Numbered from the stretch's first letter, positions 16,019 through 24,533 are shown. The stretch is DNA of 60,302 bases from Actinomadura fibrosa (GCF_900659615.1 NZ_CAACUY010000038.1:1-60302); one strand, 5' to 3'. The notes: a model not told the origin generated them from the sequence alone. Program-made: numbers and translations.

Positions 16019-16639
16019 GTGGTGCGCATGCCTCCCGCGCTCAGAGCGCGCGTCCTGGCGATGGTCACTCGGCTGATCGGGGTGCTGCTGGTGCCGATCG
16101 CGTTATGCCGTGCTCCGGGCCGGGCCCGTTTCGTGGCGTGCCAGTGGGCGCTGGGGCTGCGGTTCCCGGCTGAGGACCTGCGCGGGCTGGCCACGGAGGC
16201 CCTCGCCGCGTTCACGCACGCGCGGGCGGAGGCGTTCTGGCGGGACGGGCAGCTGATCGGGCTGACCTCGGGGTACCGGGACGCGACGGAGCAGGCCCGG
16301 ATGTTCGCCGCGGAGGTGCGGCGCACCGGTTCGGTGGCGGCGGCGCGGCGCCGGGTGCTGCCGCCGCGGGAGTCGGGACATGTGCGGGGGATCGCGGTGG
16401 ACGTCCGGCCGCGTGAGGGCGCGCGGTGGCTGGAGCGGCACGGCGGGCGGTACGGGCTCTACCGCGTCTACGACAACGAGTGGTGGCATTTCGAGTACCG
16501 CGTAGTGGAGCCGGTCCGGCTGCCGCATCCGGCCGCCGCGGCGGGTCCCCCTCGCGCGGTTCCCCCTTGCGCGGCGCCGCCTACGGGCGGTGCCGGGGGA
16601 CCTAGGGCGATGAGCCGGAGCCGCCGCACGGCGAGCTGA
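16019..16639 (+). CDS. VanY-family D-Ala-D-Ala carboxypeptidase
   Basis: The 206-residue protein has an N-terminal hydrophobic segment ('VLAMVTRLIGVLLVPIALC') that probably exports or anchors it. The zinc carboxypeptidase motifs are complete: 'SGYRD', 'ESGHVRGIAVDVRP' (His and Asp ligands) and 'WWHFEY'. VanY enzymes trim D-Ala from peptidoglycan stem peptides. It lies just upstream of an OmpR-type two-component pair, which could sense the cell wall. The Pro/Ala-rich C-terminus is not conserved. Confidence 0.87.
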   Translation: MVRMPPALRARVLAMVTRLIGVLLVPIALCRAPGRARFVACQWALGLRFPAEDLRGLATEALAAFTHARAEAFWRDGQLIGLTSGYRDATEQARMFAAEVRRTGSVAAARRRVLPPRESGHVRGIAVDVRPREGARWLERHGGRYGLYRVYDNEWWHFEYRVVEPVRLPHPAAAAGPPRAVPPCAAPPTGGAGGPRAMSRSRRTAS

Positions 16640-16748
16640 CGCCCAGGGATCCCGCCGCAACCGGGCGATGGGATTAGACCCCCGGACGCCTCCGAGGGCG
16701 ATCTCCCTCCGTTTCGGGTGGTTCGGGTGGGGGGTGTGTCCGGTTTGC

Positions 16749-16780
16749 ATATGCCCGCGATATGCCGGGTTGCCTAGGCT
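16749..16780 (+). promoter_or_regulatory. 11-bp direct repeat and leaderless promoter of the OmpR-type regulator
   Basis: ATATGCC occurs at 16749-16755 and 16760-16766, a one-helical-turn direct repeat typical of OmpR/PhoB-family binding. It covers the -35 position, and TAGGCT (16775-16780) is the -10, 6 nt before the ATG at 16787. This suggests autoregulation. Confidence 0.6.
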
Positions 16781-16786
16781 TCGGGT

Positions 16787-17497
16787 ATGCGTGTGCTGAT
16801 CGTGGAGGACGAGCCCTACCTGGCCGAAGCCGTCCGTGACGGTCTCCGCCTGGAGGCGATCGCGGCCGACATCGCCGGTGACGGTGATGCCGCTTTGGAG
16901 ATGCTCGGTGTCAACTCCTACGATCTGGCGGTTCTGGACCGTGACATCCCGGGGCCGTCCGGGGACGAGGTCGCGCGGCGGATCGTGGCGTCCGGCAGCG
17001 GCATGCCGATCCTGATGCTCACCGCGGCCGACCGGATCGACGACAAGGCGTCGGGGTTCGAGCTGGGCGCCGACGACTATCTCACCAAGCCGTTCGAGCT
17101 GCGGGAGCTGGTGCTGCGGCTGCGGGCGCTGGACCGCCGGCGCGCGCACTCCCGGCCGCCGGTCCGCGAGATCGCGGGCCTGCGGCTGGACCCGTTCCGC
17201 CGGGAGGTGTTCCGCGACGGGCGCTACGTGGCGCTGACCCGCAAGCAGTTCGCCGTGCTGGAGGTCCTCGTCGCGGCGCAGGGCGGCGTGGTCAGCGCCG
17301 AGGAGCTGCTGGAGCGGGCGTGGGACGCCAACGCCGACCCCTTCACCAACGCGGTCCGGATCACGGTGTCCGCGCTGCGCAAGCGGCTCGGCCGGCCGTG
17401 GCTGATCGCCACGGTGCCCGGCGTCGGCTACCGCATCGACGCCGGCGCCGACCGCGAACGGCTCGACGGCGGACGGCCCGACGGCGCGCATGGATAG
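16787..17497 (+). CDS. OmpR-family response regulator
   Basis: The 236-residue protein combines a receiver ('IVEDEPYLAEAV', 'LAVLDRDIPGPSGDEV', 'GADDYLTKPF') with a winged-helix output ('YVALTRKQFAVLEVLV', 'VRITVSALRKRLGRPW', 'VPGVGYRI'). The ATG directly follows a -10 element (leaderless). The kinase gene overlaps its 3' end by 8 nt. VanY just upstream suggests, but does not prove, a link to cell-wall stress. Confidence 0.94.
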   Translation: MRVLIVEDEPYLAEAVRDGLRLEAIAADIAGDGDAALEMLGVNSYDLAVLDRDIPGPSGDEVARRIVASGSGMPILMLTAADRIDDKASGFELGADDYLTKPFELRELVLRLRALDRRRAHSRPPVREIAGLRLDPFRREVFRDGRYVALTRKQFAVLEVLVAAQGGVVSAEELLERAWDANADPFTNAVRITVSALRKRLGRPWLIATVPGVGYRIDAGADRERLDGGRPDGAHG

Positions 17498-18683
17498 GCG
17501 CGTGGACGGGCGCATTGATGGGCGCGTGGGCAGGCGCCCGGGGCTCAGCGCCCGGATGAAGCTCACGCTCAGCTATGCCGGGTTCCTTCTGCTCGCCGGC
17601 GGCCTACTGCTGGCCGTGGTGTGGGTGTTCCTGCTGCGTTACGTTCCCGACGGCGTGTTCGTGAGCGGGCCCGGGACCCAGCGGCGGGGGGTGCCGTCCC
17701 CGCCGATGTTCCCCAGCCGCTCCGACCTGCTGGAGGCGTTCGCTCCCCGCGCGGCCCAGGCGATGGTTTTCCTGGTGGTGTTCGGCCTGCTGGGGGGATG
17801 GTTCCTCGCCGGCCGGATGCTGGCGCCGCTGACCCGGATCGCGGACGCGGCGCGGCTGGCCGCGGAGGGGTCGCTGTCCCACCGGATCGGGATGGAGGGT
17901 CCGAGCGACGAGTTCCGCGAGCTCGCGGACGTGTTCGACACGATGCTCGAGCAGCTGGAGTCGCACGTCACCGAGCAGCAGCGCTTCACCGCGAACGCCT
18001 CCCACGAGCTGCGCACGCCGCTGGCGATCTCGCAGACGCTGCTGGAGGTCGCCCGCAGCGATCCCGGGCGGGACCACGGCGAGCTCCTCGACCGCCTGCG
18101 GATCGTCAACACGCGGGCGATCGACCTCACCGAGGCCCTCCTGCTGCTCAGCCGCGGTGACCGCCGGAGCTTCGTCAGCGAGCCCGTGGACCTGTCCCTC
18201 ATCGCCGAGGAGGCCGCCGAGACGCTGCTTCCCCTCGCCGAGCGGCGCCGGATCACGCTGACGGTCACCGGTGAGGCGACGCACGTCACCGGTTCCGCGG
18301 AGCTGATGCTGCGGATGGTGACGAACCTCGTCCAGAACGCGATCGTCCACAACTTCCCCGCCGACGGGACCGTCACGGTTCACACCCGGTCGCTGGATGG
18401 CGCCGGGCTGCTGGAGGTCGAGAACACCGGCCACCGGCTGCCGGCGGAGCTCGTCCCGACCCTCACCGAGCCCTTCCAGCGCGGGACGCAGCGCGTCCGC
18501 ACCGACGAGCACGCCGGTGTCGGGCTCGGGCTGGCGATCGTGCACAGCATCGTCCGGGCTCATGACGGGACCCTGGACCTGGCGCCCCGCCCGGACGGCG
18601 GCCTCCTGGCCACGGTCCGCCTGCCCCGAGGGCACGCGGAGGCGTCGCAGCACGCGGTGCCGTCCCCGGATCGGAGCGGCTAG
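17490..18683 (+). CDS. sensor histidine kinase (OmpR partner)
   Basis: The 397-residue membrane kinase has two transmembrane helices (~27-50 and ~90-110) flanking a ~40-residue exterior loop, then HAMP, HisKA ('NASHELRTPLA'), an N box ('MVTNLVQNAIVHN') and a G box ('GVGLGLAIVHSIV'). The small periplasmic loop suggests membrane-proximal sensing. The ATG lies inside the regulator gene; the first ~20 residues are repetitive ('VDGRIDGRVGRR'), so a later start is conceivable. Confidence 0.93.
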   Translation: MDRRVDGRIDGRVGRRPGLSARMKLTLSYAGFLLLAGGLLLAVVWVFLLRYVPDGVFVSGPGTQRRGVPSPPMFPSRSDLLEAFAPRAAQAMVFLVVFGLLGGWFLAGRMLAPLTRIADAARLAAEGSLSHRIGMEGPSDEFRELADVFDTMLEQLESHVTEQQRFTANASHELRTPLAISQTLLEVARSDPGRDHGELLDRLRIVNTRAIDLTEALLLLSRGDRRSFVSEPVDLSLIAEEAAETLLPLAERRRITLTVTGEATHVTGSAELMLRMVTNLVQNAIVHNFPADGTVTVHTRSLDGAGLLEVENTGHRLPAELVPTLTEPFQRGTQRVRTDEHAGVGLGLAIVHSIVRAHDGTLDLAPRPDGGLLATVRLPRGHAEASQHAVPSPDRSG

Positions 18684-18998
18684 CCGGACGCCCCGGCGTC
18701 CCGATGCGTCCCCGAGCGCCCGGCGGCGGGGGCGGCCAGGCCGCCGCCGAGGAGGTGCCGCCCGGCCTGCCGAGCAGTGCCCCAAGACGCGCGAACGCCA
18801 TGTGCGGCCAGTGGGTCTCGTCAGGGGCGGTGCGTGCGCCGAGCCCACGTCCTCGGACTCGCCGGAAGCGCCGGACTCACCGGACGCGCCGGATTCGCCG
18901 GACGGCGTTCGGGGGCGCGTTCGCGGCGCGTCCGGGATGTCCGAGGGCGTGTCGGGGATGTCGAGGGACGTCCGAGGACGCGGGCCGGGCGGGGTGTG
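18684..18998. other. convergent spacer, low-complexity
   Basis: Between the kinase stop and the PAP2 stop I find no gene. The DNA consists of imperfect GGAC/CCGGA-rich repeats, and no clean terminator stem stands out. Confidence 0.4.
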
Positions 18999-19811
18999 TC
19001 AGGGACGCGGGCGGTGGTGCCTGCCGAGACCGCCCATCACGTCGGGCATGGTGATCGCGGCCTCGTCGGGCGGGCCGGCGGGCCCGTCGACGCCGTCCAT
19101 GCCGGACGCGGGGACTCCGGCGCCGGCGACCGCGGGCACGGCGGCCCGCATCGCGGCGGGATGCGGGACCCCGGGCCCCGCTGCGGACGGCGCGGCAGGG
19201 GACGGCGCGGTGGCGGGGACGCCCAGCAGGGCGGCTCCGGCCGGGCGGCGCCGGAGCGTCGTGACCAGCGGTTCGGCGGCCCGTGCGAGCAGCAGCGACG
19301 CCGCGGTGGCGACGGTGACGCCGACGAGGAACCCGGCCGCGACGTCATGGGGGTAGTGGACGCCGACGAACACGCGCGAGAACGCCATCAGCGCGGCGAG
19401 CGGCAGCACCAGCGGCGCCATCGCCCGCCAGGCGACGACGATCGCGGCGGCCGAGCCCGCCGCGATCGTGGCGTGGTTGCTCGGGAAGGACCAGTCGCCC
19501 GGGGACGGGCACGCCGCGATGTTCATGGCCCCGGCGACCGCGCGGCAGGGCCGTTCCTCCTGGATGTGGCTCTTGGAGACCTCGCTCACCAGGTACGCCG
19601 CGACCATCGCGAACGGCGCCGCGAGCGCCAGTGCCATCGCGCGGGCGTCGCCGCCGCGCGCCCGCCACCAGCCGGCCGCGAACAGCACGGCGAACAGCAG
19701 CAGGCCCGCGTCCGTGCCGGTCTCGGCCAGGGCGTGCACCCACGGCGGCGTGCCGTGCGCGAACGCGGTGATGTCCCGGTACAGGTCGGTGCTGAGGTCT
19801 GGCGCTTGCAT
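18999..19811 (-). CDS. PAP2-family membrane phosphatase
   Basis: The 270-residue protein has about six membrane helices and the full lipid phosphatase signature: KX6RP in 'KSHIQEERPCR', 'PSNHA' and 'SRVFVGVHYPHDV'. Such enzymes dephosphorylate undecaprenyl pyrophosphate or phosphatidate at the outer face of the membrane. A ~70-residue Pro/Ala/Gly tail follows the last helix. An AGGGAGA-type RBS precedes the ATG. Confidence 0.9.
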   Translation of the reverse strand: MQAPDLSTDLYRDITAFAHGTPPWVHALAETGTDAGLLLFAVLFAAGWWRARGGDARAMALALAAPFAMVAAYLVSEVSKSHIQEERPCRAVAGAMNIAACPSPGDWSFPSNHATIAAGSAAAIVVAWRAMAPLVLPLAALMAFSRVFVGVHYPHDVAAGFLVGVTVATAASLLLARAAEPLVTTLRRRPAGAALLGVPATAPSPAAPSAAGPGVPHPAAMRAAVPAVAGAGVPASGMDGVDGPAGPPDEAAITMPDVMGGLGRHHRPRP

Positions 19812-19919
19812 GCTCTCCCTGACGATCGAGGCGGCCCGTCCAAGAATTGAGATCCCCGTACGGACCGCCGAAGTTCACCTGTTGTTCACGGTTTCCTCAA
19901 CCCTGTCATGCAGGGGTGG

Positions 19920-20666
19920 TCATCCGCGGGGGATCGGCGCCACTCGCCCGGCCCTGTCCCCGGCCACGTCCCCGACGTCCTCCGCGGGCCCGTCGGTGGG
20001 CTTGTCCGTGGGCTTGTCCGAGGTCGCGTCCTGGTCTTGGCCCTGGCGCGGGGCGGGGGCGGGGGTCGGCTTGCTGCGGCGGTGGCGCAGGAAGCGGACG
20101 GTCTCCACCAGCGCGGTGGTCGCGAGCGCGAGGCCGAGGCCAACGGCGACGCCCTTGGCGGGGTCGTCCTCGAAGGCGGCGCCGCCGACGTAGCCGAGCA
20201 GCGCCCCGTACAGCGCCCAGGACACCGCCGCGACGGCCGCGTAGGGGGTGAACGAGCGCAGCGGGTAGGCGACGGCGCCCATCGTCATGGTGACGGCGGT
20301 GCGGCCGCCGGGGACGTAGCGGGCGACGACGAGGATCAGCCCGCCGCGCTCGCCGAGGGTGCGGCGGGCCCAGGTGAAGGCGGTGTGGCGGCGCGTTCCG
20401 GGGCGCAGCGCGCGGGTCAGGCGCGCGCCGGAACCGCGTCCGATGAGGTAGGCGATGTGGTCGCCGAGGAACGCGCCGAGCGCGGCGAGCACGATGACCG
20501 CCGTGAGGTCGGGCCGTCCGGACGCGGCGTACACGCCGCCGGTGATCACCATGCTCTCGCTGGGGACGGCGGGGAAGAACCCGTCGATCGCGGCCACGGC
20601 GAACAGGGCCAGGTAGAACCAGGGTGAGGTGACCGCGGTGTGCAGCAGGTCGAGTGCTCCGTCCAT
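19920..20666 (-). CDS. DedA-family membrane protein
   Basis: The 248-residue protein shows the DedA/SNARE-associated fold: 'DGFFPAVPSESMVITGG' near the N-terminus and 'VVARYVPGGRTAVTMTMG' in the middle, with four to six membrane segments. Bacterial DedA proteins act in undecaprenyl phosphate or phospholipid recycling, which fits the PAP2 gene downstream on the same strand. A Lys/Asp/Thr-rich tail ends it. The ATG lies 7 nt after a TAGCGT -10 (leaderless). Confidence 0.9.
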   Translation of the reverse strand: MDGALDLLHTAVTSPWFYLALFAVAAIDGFFPAVPSESMVITGGVYAASGRPDLTAVIVLAALGAFLGDHIAYLIGRGSGARLTRALRPGTRRHTAFTWARRTLGERGGLILVVARYVPGGRTAVTMTMGAVAYPLRSFTPYAAVAAVSWALYGALLGYVGGAAFEDDPAKGVAVGLGLALATTALVETVRFLRHRRSKPTPAPAPRQGQDQDATSDKPTDKPTDGPAEDVGDVAGDRAGRVAPIPRG

Positions 20667-20673
20667 ACCCCCG

Positions 20674-20741
20674 ACGCTAGAAACGATCTTCGCGTGGGGC
20701 ATCGGACGGACGGCCGGTGCCGTCCCCGACTTTCGGCAGTA
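20674..20741 (-). promoter_or_regulatory. leaderless promoter of DedA gene with repeated 14-mer
   Basis: ACGCTA at 20674-20679 gives TAGCGT on the coding strand, 7 nt before the ATG. GACTTTCGGCAGTA at 20728-20741 is identical to the sequence upstream of the kinase at 12962, in inverse orientation relative to its gene. Confidence 0.5.
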
Positions 20742-20887
20742 CGCGGCGGCCCGGAAAGGGGCCCTGCGGATGATGGACCGGCGGGCGGGCCCCGCGCCAA
20801 GGGACGGTCCCGAGGCGGTGACGGAGAGCCCGAGCGGCAGGTCAGCCAGGACGTGGAGTGGCGGCGGGTGCCTCAGTCGCGGAGGCC

Positions 20888-21259
20888 TCAGTCGCGGACG
20901 AATCGGGCGCAGTCGGGGCACTCGTCGAGGTACCGGTGGCGGCATTCGAGGGTGTGCCGCAGGAAGGTGATCGCCTGCCGCCTGCGCGCGATGTCGTCCT
21001 CGAGCTCCGCGATCTTGGTGGCGACGACCGCCTGCGCCGCCGACCTGGTGGGGGCCATGGCGGCGATGACCTCCGGCAGCGACAGCCCGACGCTCCGCAG
21101 CCTCCGCACGGTGCGCGCCTGCTCGACGGCGGCGTCGTCGTAGACGCGGTACCCGCTGCCGTCGCGGCGCACGGCGAGGGCCCCGACCTGCTCCCAGTGC
21201 CGCAGGACGTGCGCCTCGATACCGAGCTCGGCGGCCACCTGTCCGATCGTCTTGCCCAC
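20888..21259 (-). CDS. MerR-family transcriptional regulator
   Basis: The 123-residue protein has the MerR HTH 'TIGQVAAELGIEAHVLRHWE' followed by 'YRVYDDAAVEQARTVRRLRS', then a coiled coil and a C-terminus with three cysteines ('ECRHRYLDECPDCARF') that could bind metal or sense redox state. The GTG start has AGGGG 3-4 nt upstream; an ATG just upstream is in another frame. It is divergent from an NmrA-like gene whose promoter has the MerR-type 19-bp spacer. Confidence 0.88.
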   Translation of the reverse strand: MGKTIGQVAAELGIEAHVLRHWEQVGALAVRRDGSGYRVYDDAAVEQARTVRRLRSVGLSLPEVIAAMAPTRSAAQAVVATKIAELEDDIARRRQAITFLRHTLECRHRYLDECPDCARFVRD

Positions 21260-21266
21260 GCGCCCC

Positions 21267-21297
21267 TTGCCTTCATGTCGACCTGAACCCCTACCGT
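21267..21297 (+). promoter_or_regulatory. MerR-type promoter with 19-bp spacer and dyad
   Basis: TTGCCT (21267-21272) and TACCGT (21292-21297) are separated by 19 bp. The near-perfect dyad TTCATGTCGACCTGAA (21272-21287) lies in the spacer, and the ATG of the NmrA-like gene follows the -10 after 7 nt. This is the classic geometry for activation by DNA untwisting by a MerR dimer. Confidence 0.7.
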
Positions 21298-21304
21298 CCC
21301 GATC

Positions 21305-22327
21305 ATGCCTGACAGCACGCCCCGAGCGGGCGCCCGCCACCGTCCGACGATCCTGGTCACCGGCGCGACCGGCAACCTCGGCCGCCACGTCGCCGACCGC
21401 CTCGACGCGCGCGGCGTGCGGGCACGGCGCCTGGTGCGCCGCGACGCCGGTCCGCGTCCCGAGCCCGGGGCCGGGACGGTGGTCGGTGACCTGACCGACC
21501 GCGCCGCCGTCCGCGCGGCGCTGGCGGGGGTCGACGCGGTGTTCCTGATCTGGCCGCTGCTGGAGGCCGCCGCCCGCGGCCTGGTCGCCGAGCTGGCCGC
21601 GGCGGGGCCCCGCGTGGTGTACGTGTCCTCCAGCGCCGTCGACGACCGGGCCGCCCGCCAGAGCGATCCCATCGCCCAGGCGCACGCGGACATGGAGGCC
21701 CTGCTCGGCGGCGCCGGTGTGCGACCGGTGGTGCTGCGCAGCGACACGCTGGCCTCCAACGCCCGTGGCTGGGCGCCGCAGATTCGGGCGGGGAACGTGG
21801 TGGCGGGCCCGGACGTCGCGCCCACCGCCGTCGTGGACGAGCGCGACGTCGCCGACGCCGCCGTGGCCGTCCTGCTCGCCGACCCTGACCGGTCCGGGAG
21901 CGGCCGCGCGGCGGACGGGCCCCATGTGCTGACCGGGCCGGAGGTCCTCAGCCGCGCCGACCAGGTCGACCGCCTCGGCGCCGCGCTCGGACGCCCGCTG
22001 CGGTTCCGGCCACTGCCCGCCGGCCTCGCGCGGTCGCGGATGCTCGCCGACGGCCGTCCCGCGCCCCTGGTGGAGGCGCTGATCACCGCCGCGGCGCGCC
22101 GCCCGGCGTCGGACCGCACGACCGACCATGTGGAACGCCTCACCGGCCGCCCCGCCGGGACCTTCGCGCAGTGGGCCGCCGACCACGCCGCCGAGTTCAC
22201 CGCGCAGGACGACCTTGCGCAGGACGACCTTGCGCAGGACGACCTTGCGCAGGACGACCTTGCGCAGGGCGATCCCGGACAGGGCGGCCGCGGGACGGGT
22301 GGCCGCAGGAGGGGCGGCACCCGGTAG
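21305..22327 (+). CDS. NmrA-like NAD(P)-binding protein with repeat tail
   Basis: The 340-residue atypical SDR begins with the Rossmann motif 'ILVTGATGNLGRHVADRL'. It lacks the YxxxK catalytic pair and resembles NmrA/quinone oxidoreductase-2 proteins, ending 'TFAQWAADHAAEFT'. Beyond that a ~40-residue tail contains four perfect AQDDL repeats and a Gly/Arg-rich end, not usual in the family. It is probably activated by the divergent MerR protein. The reaction is unknown. Confidence 0.85.
   Translation: MPDSTPRAGARHRPTILVTGATGNLGRHVADRLDARGVRARRLVRRDAGPRPEPGAGTVVGDLTDRAAVRAALAGVDAVFLIWPLLEAAARGLVAELAAAGPRVVYVSSSAVDDRAARQSDPIAQAHADMEALLGGAGVRPVVLRSDTLASNARGWAPQIRAGNVVAGPDVAPTAVVDERDVADAAVAVLLADPDRSGSGRAADGPHVLTGPEVLSRADQVDRLGAALGRPLRFRPLPAGLARSRMLADGRPAPLVEALITAAARRPASDRTTDHVERLTGRPAGTFAQWAADHAAEFTAQDDLAQDDLAQDDLAQDDLAQGDPGQGGRGTGGRRRGGTR
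22202..22276 (+). repeat. 15-nt tandem repeat in the NmrA-like gene
   Basis: The unit GCGCAGGACGACCTT is repeated perfectly four times (22202-22261), followed by a diverged fifth copy (22262-22276). It encodes AQDDL repeats in the C-terminal tail. The identity of the copies implies recent expansion, and copy changes would keep the frame. Confidence 0.92.
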
Positions 22328-22364
22328 GGAAGCCGCGGAAACGGGTTGGCGTTGCCGTCCATCC

Positions 22365-23036
22365 ATGGGACAGACTGCTCACCTTGTGGGATACCTGCAC
22401 ATCTTCGATATGGACGGCACGCTGCTGGCGGGCTCCACCGCGAACCTGGAGGTCGCCCGGCAGCTCGGCACCCTCCCCGAACTGCACGAGCTCGAGGCCC
22501 GTTTCGCCGCCGGCACGCTCGACACGCGCGGCTTCTCCCTGGAGATCCACCGGCTCTGGCAGCACCTGACACCCGCCGCGGTCGCGGCCGCCTACGCCGC
22601 CGGGCCGTGGCTGGAGGGCATCGCCGAGGTCTGCGCCGACATCCGGGCCCGCGGCGAGCACTCCGCCGTGATCACCATGTCGCCGGACTTCTTCGCCCGC
22701 CACCTCCTGGACCTGGGCTTCGACGATGTCGTGGCGTCCCGCTTCCCGCCCCTGCCGTTCACCGCGCCGCTGGACACCGCCGGGATCCTCACCCCCGCCG
22801 ACAAGGTCCGCATCGCCGACGAGCTGCGTGCCCGGCACGGCCTCATGGCGGAGGAGTGCGTGGCCTACGGCGACTCGATGTCGGACGCGCCGCTGTTCCG
22901 GCACCTGCCGAACACCGTCGCCGTGAACGCCGACCATCACCTGGCCGACATCGCGGCGCTGGATTACCGCGGCGGCGACCTCACCGAGGCCTACGCCCTG
23001 GCCAGGACCCTGCTGACCAAGCCCGCCACCCCCTGA
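22365..23036 (+). CDS. HAD-family (IB, SerB-like) phosphatase
   Basis: The 223-residue protein has HAD motif I 'DMDGTLL', motif II 'VITMSPDFF', a Lys in 'TPADKVRIADEL' and the acidic motif 'YGDSMSDAPLF'. It is the length of phosphoserine phosphatase-like subfamily IB enzymes. The substrate is not evident. The ATG at 22365 is chosen by frame; a GTG at 22386 would start just before motif I. It lies 37 bp after the NmrA-like gene and could share its transcript. Confidence 0.85.
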   Translation: MGQTAHLVGYLHIFDMDGTLLAGSTANLEVARQLGTLPELHELEARFAAGTLDTRGFSLEIHRLWQHLTPAAVAAAYAAGPWLEGIAEVCADIRARGEHSAVITMSPDFFARHLLDLGFDDVVASRFPPLPFTAPLDTAGILTPADKVRIADELRARHGLMAEECVAYGDSMSDAPLFRHLPNTVAVNADHHLADIAALDYRGGDLTEAYALARTLLTKPATP

Positions 23037-23288
23037 CCGCCCGCGGGGCCGCGTCCAGGGCCCGCCGCTCCTGCGGCTCCACCGCCCTGCTTGACGAACG
23101 GGCCCCGGCCAGTTGAAGCGGCGTGGTCGGCTGTGGTCCGTGGTGGTCCACCGGGTCAGCAGGATCCGGCGTGGCGGCGTCCACGTCCGAGTGCAGGAGC
23201 CTGACGCGGCCGGTACCTGAACCCGACGCGCGTGAACGGGAACGTCGCTCGGGCGTCACACGCCCCGCCTTCGCCCTGCCAGCGGGGG

Positions 23289-24533
23289 TCACTGGGCCTG
23301 CGCGGGCGGCCGTCCGGTGGGCGGTTCCGCGGCGTCGCGTGGTTCCGTGGGGTGCTGGACGGGGCCGAGGAGCGGGTGGACGCGCATCGCGGCCTCCAAC
23401 TCGCCGGGGAGCTCGTCGCGGTACCGGCCGAGGGTGGACAGGTCGGAGTGGCCGAGGACGCGGCGGACGGCGTCCATGTCGGTCGCGGCGGCCAGCAGGT
23501 GCGTGGCGGTGGTGTGGCGCAGCCCGTGCGGGGTGACGCTGCGGCGCCGGTCGGGGTCGACGCGGGCCTGCACCCGGTCGATGACCGCCTGCACGTCGCC
23601 GCGGGCCAGCCGCCGTCCGCGCCAGGACAGCAGCAGCGCCTTCGGTTCGCGGCCGCGGTCCAGCAGGGGGCGCCCGTCGCGCAGGTAGGCGTCCAGGACG
23701 TCGGCGACGGGGCGGGGGAGGGGGACGTCGCGGGTCCGGCCGCCCTTGCCGAAGATGCGCCAGTAGCGGGTCCCGGCGTTGACGAAGAAGTCCTCGGCGT
23801 TGGCGCGGGTCAGTTCCGACACCCGCGGCCCGACCGCGGCCAGCAGCAGGACGATCAGGCCGTCGCGCAGCTCGGTGCGCTGGTCGGACCGGCGGCCCGC
23901 GGCGGGTTCGGGGGCCTCGACCAGGTCGCGGGCGGCGCCGAGGAGGCCCTCCGCCTGCTCGGCGGTCAGCGCCCGCCGCTCGGCGCGCAGGCCGCCGCGC
24001 TGCCTGGGCCGCAGCGTCACCGCCTGCATGGGGTTGAGCTGCACCCATCCCGCGACCAGCGCGTACTGGAAGAACGCAGACACCGAGCGCCGGAACCGGG
24101 CCTGGGACGCGGCGCTCTGCGCGGGGGCACCGTCAGACGACCCCGCCGAGGCGCTAGGGCCGGTCCCGGCGTCCGCGACGGTGTCCGCGACGGTGTCCGT
24201 GGTGGTGTCTGTGGTGGTGTCTGTGGTGGCGTTCGCGGGGGTGCGTCCGGCCGGGGCGGCGGTCGCGGAACGGCCCGCGGTGCCCGCCGGACGGGATCGG
24301 CGCCCGTCCGGTTTGCGGGCGAACCTCAGCAGGACCTCGTCGACGTCTTCGCCCGTCAGGTCGTCCAGGACCCGGTCGGCGCCCGCGAGCTCGGCGAACG
24401 TCACCACGTCCCGCGCGTACACCTCGGCGGTGCCGGGGGCGAGCGCCCCGGTGGAGGTCTTGGCCCGGACCATCTCCACGTAGCGGTCGGCGGTCTCGGC
24501 GACGGTCAGGCGCTGGACATCGGTGGGACGCAC
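23289..24533 (-). CDS. tyrosine recombinase (XerC/D- or integrase-like) with low-complexity insert
   Basis: The 414-residue protein has an N-terminal SAM-like core-binding domain ('YVEMVRAKTSTGALAPGT') and a C-terminal catalytic domain with all expected residues: Arg in 'GPRVSELT', Lys in 'GKGGRTRDVPL', 'HGLRHTTATHL', and 'LGHSDLSTLGRYRD' containing His and the probable Tyr nucleophile. Between the domains lies a ~75-residue Thr/Asp/Ala-rich insert with TTDTTTD repeats. The GTG start is 7 nt after a TAGCGT -10. No excisionase, phage genes or tRNA attachment site are nearby, so it may be a host-type recombinase. Confidence 0.87.
   Translation of the reverse strand: MRPTDVQRLTVAETADRYVEMVRAKTSTGALAPGTAEVYARDVVTFAELAGADRVLDDLTGEDVDEVLLRFARKPDGRRSRPAGTAGRSATAAPAGRTPANATTDTTTDTTTDTVADTVADAGTGPSASAGSSDGAPAQSAASQARFRRSVSAFFQYALVAGWVQLNPMQAVTLRPRQRGGLRAERRALTAEQAEGLLGAARDLVEAPEPAAGRRSDQRTELRDGLIVLLLAAVGPRVSELTRANAEDFFVNAGTRYWRIFGKGGRTRDVPLPRPVADVLDAYLRDGRPLLDRGREPKALLLSWRGRRLARGDVQAVIDRVQARVDPDRRRSVTPHGLRHTTATHLLAAATDMDAVRRVLGHSDLSTLGRYRDELPGELEAAMRVHPLLGPVQHPTEPRDAAEPPTGRPPAQAQ

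Noticed and set aside
16019..18683. Vancomycin resistance cluster (VanY with a two-component pair)
   Set aside because: There is no VanH, VanA or VanX homologue and VanY-type carboxypeptidases are common in actinomycetes; a cell-wall role is plausible but glycopeptide resistance is not supported.
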